Positions 1 to 5,015 of a stretch of DNA of 5,936 bases are shown one piece after another. The translations under genes were made by a program, and so were the position numbers. The notes below the pieces were generated by a model that saw nothing but the letters and a program-made list of their open reading frames with translations, made no database searches and was not told the origin of the DNA. Origin of the DNA: DATKEG01 sp035544515 (GTDB lineage: Bacteria > Acidobacteriota > Vicinamibacteria > Fen-336); assembly GCA_035544515.1 (NCBI GenBank), contig DATKEG010000237.1, forward strand, positions 1 through 5,936. The letters run 5' to 3'. Within the stretch, counting starts at the first letter, position 1, and every line of letters begins with the position of its first letter.

Positions 1-552
1 GACTCGAACCGCCTGGGGGGCGGGTTCGAGGTGGCTTCCACGACCCGCTTGTCCGGGCGGGCCATCGGCGGGGTGCGATCGTTCCGGCTGCGACGCGCCG
101 GGGATGGGCCGAAGCCGGACGACGTGCTCGAACCTTACGCGGCCGTGGACCTCACGTACCACTTCGGGCCCCGCACGCGGCTCGGCGCCGCCTACAGCCG
201 CGACCTGCAATACTCCGCCTTCACGGCCGTGAGTGGGAGGCCCACGATCCGGATGGATACGTACCGGGTGCGGCTCGACAAGGGACTGGTCGGCGCGCTC
301 GACCTGCGCCTGTTCGGCGGCTTCACGAAGCTGACGAGCGACGGGCCGGTGCGGGTCGCGATCGGTCCGGACGACATCGTCACCGCCATCCGCGACGACG
401 AAGTCTGGGAGGGGGGCGCGGACCTCGGGTACACGTTCCGCCGGCACCTGCGCATCGGCGTCGCGGCCAGCTACACCGAGCGGCGGTCCACCATCGACGA
501 CTTCGGGATCGAGGGGCTGCTCGTGGGCGGCACCATCACCTTTACTCCCTGA
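1..552 (+). CDS. Outer-membrane beta-barrel protein of a polysaccharide export locus (5' partial)
   Basis: The reading frame is open from base 1 to a TGA at 550-552, so the N-terminus lies outside the window; the GTG at 31 is very unlikely to be the real start. The visible 183 residues alternate polar and hydrophobic positions in short stretches rich in Tyr, Phe, Arg and Gly, such as DLTYHFGPRTRLGAAYSRDL and ADLGYTFRRHLRIGVAASY. These are separated by Asp/Gly-rich turns and end in GGTITFTP, with a Phe near the C-terminus. This is the pattern of transmembrane beta-hairpins, with about eight visible strands. Proteins like this (the putative beta-barrel porin 2 type and PEP-CTERM-associated outer-membrane proteins) often sit beside polysaccharide export genes. 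The next gene encodes an OPX protein too short to span the outer membrane, so a role as the export pore is a reasonable inference. The barrel class is well supported; the exact family and function are not. Confidence 0.72.
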   Translation, partial: DSNRLGGGFEVASTTRLSGRAIGGVRSFRLRRAGDGPKPDDVLEPYAAVDLTYHFGPRTRLGAAYSRDLQYSAFTAVSGRPTIRMDTYRVRLDKGLVGALDLRLFGGFTKLTSDGPVRVAIGPDDIVTAIRDDEVWEGGADLGYTFRRHLRIGVAASYTERRSTIDDFGIEGLLVGGTITFTP

Positions 553-602
553 TACCAAGGGGATTGACGCCGGGCAAGACTGGCGCGACACTTAATACCG
601 GC

Positions 603-1550
603 ATGGGACATGCGCCGGTCCTTGGAGGTTTGCTTGCCGCTGGTTGTCTCCTGGCGGCGACCGCCCACCTCGCGGCCGCGCAGGAGTACGAGATCGGCCC
701 GGCCGACGTCCTCAACGTGATCGTCCTCGGACAGGCGCCCATGACCGGGGAGATGACCGTCGGTGCCGACGGGATGCTGAGCTTTCCCTTCCTCGGCCGC
801 GTGAAGGCCTCCGGCCTGTCGCCGACCGAGCTGGAGCGGAAGCTGATCACGCTCCTGTCGGACGGATATCTCAAGCGGCCGCAGGTCTCCGTCACCGTCA
901 AGCAATACAAGAGCCACCGCGTCTTCGTCACGGGCGAGGTGGCGAAGCCGGGGCCGTACGGGCTGCGGCCCGATCGCTCGCTGCTCACGCTGCTCCAGGA
1001 CGTCGGAGACCTCACGCCCGACGTCGGACACGAGGTCATCGTCATCCGCGCGGCGGCGCCCGAGACGTGGTCGCCCGCGCCGGCCGAACCGACGCCGGTG
1101 GGGGCCGCCGGCGAAGAGGGCGGCAATGGCGGCGGCGGCGAAGAAGCGGGTGAGGAAGCGGCGGCCGCGCCGCAACCGCCCGCGCCGCGACCGGGACCGC
1201 CCTTTCCCGGCGAGGTGCCGGGCTCGCAGATCTTCCGCCTGAACCTGCGCGACATCCGCAGCGGCTATCCCGACAAGGACATGGCCCTGGAGGTCGGCGA
1301 CACGGTCTACCTGCCCAAGGCCGCGCAGTTCTACGTGTCCGGGCACGTGGCCCGGCCCGGCGCCTACCGCTACGAGGAAGGGCTCACCGTCTTCCGGGCG
1401 CTCGCGCTGGCGGGCCACCCGACGGACCGGGGCTCGAACAAGGTGAAGATCGTCCGCCTCGAGGACGGCAAGCGCAGGGAGTTCCGGCCGAAGTTGACCG
1501 ATCCCGTGCTCCCCGAGGACACCCTCCACGTCCCGGAGAAGTTCTTCTGA
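603..1550 (+). CDS. Polysaccharide export (OPX, Wza-like) periplasmic protein with two SLBB domains
   Basis: OPX proteins form the periplasmic/outer-membrane conduit for exopolysaccharide or capsule. Numbered from ATG 603 (315 aa): hydrophobic export signal 1-26 ending in AAA before QEYEIGPADV; Poly_export domain about 28-103, opening with the hallmark EYEIGPADVLNV; first SLBB from about 106 (RVFVTGEVAKPGPYGLRP); a low-complexity acidic/proline insert 151-207; the strand QIFRLNLRDI and LEVGDTVYLP; second SLBB about 242-294 (QFYVSGHVARPGAYRY). It ends in EDTLHVPEKFF straight after SLBB2, so the C-terminal membrane-spanning helix of E. coli Wza is absent. The start is uncertain. TTG 564 is in frame, adds 13 residues including a Lys that would give the signal peptide a positive n-region, and follows AAGGGGA with almost no spacing. 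ATG 603 has no clear Shine-Dalgarno. AAGC at residues 12-15 weakly resembles a lipobox, but cleavage after AAA looks better. The barrel gene ends just upstream and the kinase gene follows, consistent with one operon. Confidence 0.9.
   Translation: MGHAPVLGGLLAAGCLLAATAHLAAAQEYEIGPADVLNVIVLGQAPMTGEMTVGADGMLSFPFLGRVKASGLSPTELERKLITLLSDGYLKRPQVSVTVKQYKSHRVFVTGEVAKPGPYGLRPDRSLLTLLQDVGDLTPDVGHEVIVIRAAAPETWSPAPAEPTPVGAAGEEGGNGGGGEEAGEEAAAAPQPPAPRPGPPFPGEVPGSQIFRLNLRDIRSGYPDKDMALEVGDTVYLPKAAQFYVSGHVARPGAYRYEEGLTVFRALALAGHPTDRGSNKVKIVRLEDGKRREFRPKLTDPVLPEDTLHVPEKFF
1053..1223 (+). other. Low-complexity acidic/proline insert inside the OPX protein
   Basis: This in-frame segment encodes 57 residues (151-207 from ATG 603) made almost only of Pro, Ala, Gly and Glu: 14 Pro, 9 Glu, one Arg. 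It begins around APETWSPAPAEPTP, passes through EEGGNGGGGEEAGEE and ends PGPPFPGEVPG. It falls between the strand VIVIR and the strand QIFRLNLRDI, which in usual two-SLBB OPX proteins are joined by a short loop. It is predicted to be disordered and does not disturb the flanking domains. Confidence 0.7.
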
Positions 1551-1594
1551 TGAGGCCATGCGGCGCTCTTCGCTACGCGCTTCACTTCAACCAG

Positions 1595-1627
1595 GGCCAG
1601 GCGGCAGGATGAACCTGCCGCCCGGCC
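1595..1627 (+). other. Stem-loop in the spacer between the OPX and kinase genes
   Basis: The 117-nt spacer holds a strong inverted repeat. GGCGGCAGG (1600-1608) pairs perfectly with CCTGCCGCC (1614-1622) around the 5-nt loop ATGAA (1609-1613). Beyond one A/C mismatch (1599/1623), GGCC at 1595-1598 pairs with GGCC at 1624-1627, giving 13 pairs in all. No T-run follows, so a classical intrinsic terminator is unlikely. Possible roles are pausing or attenuation, transcript processing or 3'-end protection, which would let the OPX and kinase be made at different levels. The structure is read directly from the sequence; the role is inferred. Confidence 0.5.
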
Positions 1628-1667
1628 GCCGAGGAAACGCTCCGCTGCGAGCGCCGGACGTAACCAA

Positions 1668-3833
1668 ATGATGGAGCCCGCGTTCGGGCAGGACATCCGC
1701 CGCTACCTGGCCATGCTCCAGAAGCGGCGCGCGATCGTCATCACGTGCGTCACCGTGAGCATGCTGTTGACGGTGATCTACAACTACACCACCCGGCCCC
1801 TCTACCAGGCCACCACCCAGATCCTCATCGACCGCGCCACGCCGAAGGTGCTGCCCACCAAGGACCTGGTGGACGGGGGGGTCCAGGACTTCCAAACCGA
1901 ATACGAGCTGCTGCGCGGGCGCACGCTCGCGGAGAAGACGATCGAGAAGCTCGGCCTGCAGAGGAGCCCGGAGCTGAGCACCGGCCCGATGATGTCGCCG
2001 CGGGAGCGCTTCCAGCGCAAGTTCCTGGGCCAGGCGCCCGCGACCACCGTCGACGCCGACGGCATGCCGCTCTCGCCGGCGGCGGCCGCCTTGCGCTCCC
2101 GCATCCGCATCGAGCCCCTGCCCGGAGGCCGCCTGGTCAACCTGCGCTTCCACGCCTACGATCCGGGCCTGGCCGCGCGCGTCGCCAACACGCTGGCCGA
2201 GCTCTACATCGAGCAGTCGCTGGACTTCCGCAGCGCCAACTCGACCATGGCCACGGGATGGCTCTCCGAGCGGCTGCGCGAGCAGCGCGTGAAGGTGGAG
2301 GCGGCCGAGCGCGCGCTCATCGAGTACCAGGAGCGGCAGGGGCTCGCGGGGTCGCCCGCGGAGTCGTCGCCGGACGGGGAGCGCGTCTCCACACTGGAGG
2401 CGGCCGTGGTCGCCGCGCGCATGGAGCGCGTGGGCAAGGAGACGGCCCTGGCGCAGGCGCGCAGCGTGCCGTCGTACCAGCTCGCCAGCCTGCCCGCGGT
2501 GGTGGCCAATCCCGGGGTGCAGGAGGCGCGCTCGAGCGTGGCCGAGCTGCAGGCCGAGTACAGCCGGCTGGGAGACACGCTGGGCGAGAAGCATCCCGAC
2601 ATGGCCCGCCTGCGCGGCGACATCCAGGTCGCGCAGGACAAGCTCCAGGCGGAGATGCGCAACGCGCTGCGCGCGCTCGAGGGCGACGCCCAGGCCGCGC
2701 GGGCGCGCGAGGCCGGCCTGGAGGCGAGCCTGGTGCAGGCGCGCTCGGAGAGCCTGGAGGTCGGGCGCAAGGCCATCGAGTACAACGCGCTGCGCCGCGA
2801 GGTCGAGGCGAACAAGCAGCTCTTCCAGAGCCTGATGAGCCGCAGCAAGGAGACGGGCCTGGAGAGCGAGCTGACGAGCACGAACGTGCGGATCATCGAG
2901 AAGGCCGAGGCGCCGCGCGCGCCCATCTCTCCCAACCGCACGCGCAACTACCAGCTCGGCCTGCTCATCGGCCTCGGGCTCGGGATCGCCCTGGCGCTGC
3001 TCTTCGAGCACGTGGACAACACGGTCAAGACGCCCGAGGACGTCAAGGCGCTGGGGATGCCGTTCCTGGGCATGGTCCCGAACGTCGCCCCGCGGCCGGG
3101 CCAGCCCGCGGCGGCCCGCGCCGCCAACACCGCGAGCCCCGAAGCGGCCGTGGCCGAAGCCTATCGCGTCCTGCGCACGAACCTGATCTTCTCGGCGCCG
3201 TCCGAGGGCGGCCGCGCGCTGGTCCTGACCAGCGCCAACCCGGGCGAGGGCAAGACGACCACCACGGCCAACCTCGCGGTCGCCCTCGCGCTCAACGGCG
3301 CCAAGGTGCTCGTGGTCGAGGCCGACCTGCGCCGCCCGGCGCTGCACCAGCACTTCCGCACCCGCAAGACGCCGGGACTGTCCGACCTGATCGTGTCGAA
3401 GTGCCAGGCCTCCCAGGCCATCCAGTCCACGCGCTTCAAGGGCCTGCAGGTCCTGCCCTGCGGGTACATCCCGCCCAACCCGGCCGAGCTGCTCGGCTCG
3501 GGGAACATGCGCGAGATCGTGGCGGCGCTGCGGAGCTGCTACGACTGGGTGCTCATCGACACGCCGCCGATCCTGGCCATGGCCGATGCGCCGGTCCTCT
3601 GCCCGCTCGTGGACGGGGTCATCCTGGTCGTCTCGGCGGAGCAGAGCCCGCGGCCGGCCGTCCAGCGCGCCGTGGACCAGGTCCTCGGTGTGGGCGGGAA
3701 GTTCACCGGGGTGGTCCTGAACCGCGTGGACCTCCGCCGTAACTCCTACTACTACGGGCAGTACTACGGCGAGTATTACCGGAACTACTACGCCGCCCCG
3801 GACAGCCCGGCCGCGCAGGAGCGGCGTTCCTGA
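1668..3833 (+). CDS. Polysaccharide co-polymerase / tyrosine autokinase (BY-kinase, Wzc-like)
   Basis: This 721-aa inner-membrane protein would control chain length and drive assembly of the exported polysaccharide through cyclic tyrosine autophosphorylation. Domains: Wzz domain from about residue 8 (DIRRYLAMLQKRR) with TM1 about 23-40; long periplasmic region about 45-425 with coiled-coil stretches (200-265, 285-385); GNVR-type segment with the proline motif APRAPISPNRTRN; TM2 about 429-447; cytoplasmic ATPase with EAYRVLRTNL at 497-506, Walker A ANPGEGKTT 523-531, Walker A' VLVVEADLRRP 547-557, Walker B WVLIDTPP 627-634, and a C-terminal cluster of nine tyrosines at 694-708. Length and order match the one-polypeptide kinase of Gram-negative bacteria. 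The first acidic residue of Walker A' is Glu551 rather than the usual Asp. Start: ATG 1668 and ATG 1671 are tandem and give the normal family N-terminus; there is no good Shine-Dalgarno, and ATGATG also forms an ATGA junction with a small upstream frame. No partner phosphatase gene is visible here. Confidence 0.95.
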   Translation: MMEPAFGQDIRRYLAMLQKRRAIVITCVTVSMLLTVIYNYTTRPLYQATTQILIDRATPKVLPTKDLVDGGVQDFQTEYELLRGRTLAEKTIEKLGLQRSPELSTGPMMSPRERFQRKFLGQAPATTVDADGMPLSPAAAALRSRIRIEPLPGGRLVNLRFHAYDPGLAARVANTLAELYIEQSLDFRSANSTMATGWLSERLREQRVKVEAAERALIEYQERQGLAGSPAESSPDGERVSTLEAAVVAARMERVGKETALAQARSVPSYQLASLPAVVANPGVQEARSSVAELQAEYSRLGDTLGEKHPDMARLRGDIQVAQDKLQAEMRNALRALEGDAQAARAREAGLEASLVQARSESLEVGRKAIEYNALRREVEANKQLFQSLMSRSKETGLESELTSTNVRIIEKAEAPRAPISPNRTRNYQLGLLIGLGLGIALALLFEHVDNTVKTPEDVKALGMPFLGMVPNVAPRPGQPAAARAANTASPEAAVAEAYRVLRTNLIFSAPSEGGRALVLTSANPGEGKTTTTANLAVALALNGAKVLVVEADLRRPALHQHFRTRKTPGLSDLIVSKCQASQAIQSTRFKGLQVLPCGYIPPNPAELLGSGNMREIVAALRSCYDWVLIDTPPILAMADAPVLCPLVDGVILVVSAEQSPRPAVQRAVDQVLGVGGKFTGVVLNRVDLRRNSYYYGQYYGEYYRNYYAAPDSPAAQERRS
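3747..3791 (+). repeat. C-terminal tyrosine cluster of the kinase
   Basis: Fifteen codons encode nine tyrosines as YYY, YY, YY, YY separated by GQ, GE and RN. At DNA level this is an imperfect repeat of TAC-TAC plus two codons. Such clusters are the autophosphorylation sites of bacterial tyrosine kinases: they are phosphorylated in trans within a ring, and their phosphorylation state controls oligomerisation. Thirteen more residues follow before the stop. Confidence 0.85.
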
Positions 3834-3854
3834 AGTGCCGCTTGAGACTTCAGG
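3829..3854 (+). terminator. Hairpin spanning the kinase stop codon (possible terminator)
   Basis: CCTGAAGT (3829-3836) and ACTTCAGG (3847-3854) form a perfect 8-bp inverted repeat around a 10-nt loop. The kinase TGA (3831-3833) lies in the left arm. The downstream sequence (CCTAAGTTACGTTACAC) is less GC-rich than its surroundings but has no true T-run. It sits where the export operon should end, so a weak terminator or an RNA 3'-end structure is plausible. Because the repeat surrounds a -35-like element, an operator is an alternative. Confidence 0.35.
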
Positions 3855-3872
3855 CCTAAGTTACGTTACACT
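3842..3872 (+). promoter_or_regulatory. Weak promoter candidate for the downstream exported protein
   Basis: TTGAGA (3842-3847, five of six matches to the sigma-70 -35 box) is followed after 19 nt by TACACT (3867-3872, four of six to the -10 box). The spacer is longer than the ideal 17 nt, which lowers confidence. It lies in the least GC-rich stretch near this gene and would leave a leader of about 60 nt before ATG 3941. No other promoter-like pair in this gap looked better. Confidence 0.25.
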
Positions 3873-3883
3873 CAGCCGGTCTC

Positions 3884-3918
3884 GGGCCGTCGGCCCTCCC
3901 TCGGGCGGCCCCGCCGAG
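3884..3918 (+). other. GC-rich leader with two small hairpins
   Basis: GGGCC-GTC-GGCCC (3884-3896) and CTCGG (3900-3904) with CCGAG (3914-3918) can form two adjacent 5-bp hairpins just upstream of the ribosome binding site. CTCGGG occurs at both 3881 and 3900, so the single CCGAG arm could pair with either copy. This gives two alternative folds. The stems are short, and such pairings are common by chance at this GC content. Confidence 0.25.
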
Positions 3919-3926
3919 TCGGGCGC

Positions 3927-3932
3927 AAGGAG
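3927..3932 (+). promoter_or_regulatory. Ribosome binding site fixing the start of the exported protein
   Basis: AAGGAG is followed by 8 nt and then ATG 3941. It is the clearest Shine-Dalgarno in the window. With the signal peptide that begins at this ATG, it settles the start codon. By contrast the OPX and kinase genes have poor Shine-Dalgarno sequences. Confidence 0.75.
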
Positions 3933-3940
3933 CCATTGCG

Positions 3941-4951
3941 ATGCTGCGTAAGGCCGCCGCGATCGTCCTTTCGGCTCTCCTGGCCGCGCCGTCGGCCACC
4001 GCCGGCCCCGAAGACGCGTCCTCCGGCGTGATCGAAGGCGTCGTCCGCCTGGGAGACCGGCCGCTCAGCGGGGTGAAGCTCGCCTTCCTCGACGTGGCCT
4101 CGGGTGCCGTCTCGCGCACCACGTCCCTTGGCGAAGGCAGCTTCCGCGCCGTCGTGCCGCCCGGAGAGTACGTGGTGGCCACGGAGGGCGGCGCGGGACT
4201 GGTCGTCAGCCAGGGACCGACGACCGTGTCGGTCGCGCAGGGGCAGGTCGCCTCGGCGGCGATCACGCTGCTCGCGGTGCCCGGTGCCCGCCTGCAGGCC
4301 GAGCAGGAGCCTCCGCCGGCCGCACCGGCCTCCGCCACGACCATCCAGCACGACGCCATCCGCTGCTTCGTGGAGGGTCAGTTCCCGCTGGTGCCGGCCC
4401 GCATCGAGCCGGCCGACAAGGTCGCCCGCGGCCGCGTCTACTTCCACGCCGTGCAGAGCGACCAGTTCTACTACGTCGAGATGACGCCCAGCGAGGACGG
4501 CTTCGTGGGCAAGCTGCCCCGCCCGATGCTGGAGGCCAGCCCCATCACGTACTTCGTGGAGGGCATGTCCACGACGTTCGGCGAGGCGCGCACGGACCAC
4601 ATCGAGGCGCTCGTGGTGCGCGACGAGGACGAGTGCGAGGGGAAGGTGGCCGCCTTCGGGCCCCCGGGCGACGTGACCGTGTTCTCCGCGGCCACGGGGA
4701 CGGTGGTCAAGCCGCTCGGCTTCGCGGCGGGCGGCCTGCTCGCGGCCGGCGGCGTGGCGCTGATCCTGGCCGGCGGCGCGGCCGCGGTCGGGATCGCCGC
4801 CGCGGCCGACGTCTTCAGCGCGGACCCGACGCCGCCACCCACCATCACGCCCACGCCCACGCCCACGCCGGAGACGCCTCGGCCTTCGCCCTCGCCGTCG
4901 CCGAGCCCTTCGCCCACGGCTCCGCCGATCCCCGGTACGCCGTTCAAGTAA
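3941..4951 (+). CDS. Exported protein with carboxypeptidase-regulatory-like domain and TP/SP-rich C-terminal tail
   Basis: This 336-aa protein has no function I can name. Residues 1-21 form a clear Sec signal peptide (basic LRK, hydrophobic core, SATA before GPED). Residues about 28-112 read as a carboxypeptidase regulatory-like beta-sandwich (GVIEGVVRLGDRPLSGVKLA, GSFRAVVPPGEYVVA, VTVSVAQ-type ending). After a Pro/Ala linker (115-133), residues about 138-232 form a second beta-rich block with RVYFHA, FYYVEM, GKLPRPM and ITYFVEGM. A lone Cys lies at each end (C142, C232) and could form a disulfide. Residues 257-290 are a Gly/Ala-rich hydrophobic stretch, probably a membrane helix. Residues 295-336 are a TPTPTPTP then PSPSPSPSP tail. 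It has its own ribosome binding site and possibly its own promoter, so it need not belong to the export operon; a surface or envelope role is inferred from the signal peptide only. The CDS is secure, the product is not. Confidence 0.9.
   Translation: MLRKAAAIVLSALLAAPSATAGPEDASSGVIEGVVRLGDRPLSGVKLAFLDVASGAVSRTTSLGEGSFRAVVPPGEYVVATEGGAGLVVSQGPTTVSVAQGQVASAAITLLAVPGARLQAEQEPPPAAPASATTIQHDAIRCFVEGQFPLVPARIEPADKVARGRVYFHAVQSDQFYYVEMTPSEDGFVGKLPRPMLEASPITYFVEGMSTTFGEARTDHIEALVVRDEDECEGKVAAFGPPGDVTVFSAATGTVVKPLGFAAGGLLAAGGVALILAGGAAAVGIAAAADVFSADPTPPPTITPTPTPTPETPRPSPSPSPSPSPTAPPIPGTPFK
4847..4869 (+). repeat. Hexanucleotide ACGCCC tandem repeat encoding a TP tract
   Basis: ACGCCC occurs at 4847, 4853 and 4859, followed by ACGCC at 4865, so almost four perfect units encode four Thr-Pro pairs. 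A more degenerate TCGCC-rich stretch (about 4887-4915) encodes the following Ser-Pro pairs. Six-base units keep the frame, so slippage would change tail length without breaking the gene. Confidence 0.7.
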
Positions 4952-4968
4952 GCCGGAATGCGGTGAGC

Positions 4969-4992
4969 GCCTGGCGAAGCGGATCGCCAGGC
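4969..4992. terminator. Perfect hairpin in the convergent gap (possible bidirectional terminator)
   Basis: GCCTGGCGA (4969-4977) and TCGCCAGGC (4984-4992) form a perfect 9-bp stem with a 6-nt loop. It lies 17 nt past the plus-strand stop and 23 nt past the minus-strand stop, in the middle of the 64-nt gap between the two convergent genes. No T-run follows on either strand, so it is not a textbook intrinsic terminator, but its position suits shared 3'-end formation. A GGCCCGGGCC palindrome follows at 4996-5005. Confidence 0.45.
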
Positions 4993-5015
4993 TGCGGCCC
5001 GGGCCGGCGGGTGCC

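Noticed and set aside
580..595. Sigma-54-like element CTGGCGCG-N4-TTAA before the OPX ATG
   Set aside because: The essential GC of the -12 element is missing, so only the -24 half fits.
564..597. Sigma-70-like TTGACG with CTTAAT before the OPX ATG
   Set aside because: The spacer is 21 nt, too long, and the tight spacing after the barrel gene suggests co-transcription.
471..1559. 362-codon antisense frame over the OPX gene
   Set aside because: It lies opposite a gene with clear Poly_export and SLBB domains, and its product is low-complexity Arg/Gly/Leu sequence.
1587..3353. 588-codon open frame antisense to the kinase gene
   Set aside because: It is a shadow of the kinase gene in high-GC3 DNA. 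Its product is Arg/Leu/His/Gly-rich low complexity with no recognisable domain, while the plus frame has all kinase motifs.
1745..3742. 665-codon plus-strand frame overlapping the kinase
   Set aside because: It is Arg/Gly/Ala/Pro-rich with no domain signal. It is an alternate-frame artefact of GC-rich codon use.
4709..4951. PEP-CTERM or sortase-type sorting signal at the end of the exported protein
   Set aside because: There is no PEP or LPXTG motif and no basic cluster after the hydrophobic helix. The helix is followed by a long TP/SP tail instead.
1595..4992. The three junction hairpins as copies of one dispersed repeat
   Set aside because: The arms (GGCGGCAGG, CCTGAAGT, GCCTGGCGA) do not match one another, so they are not a repeat family.
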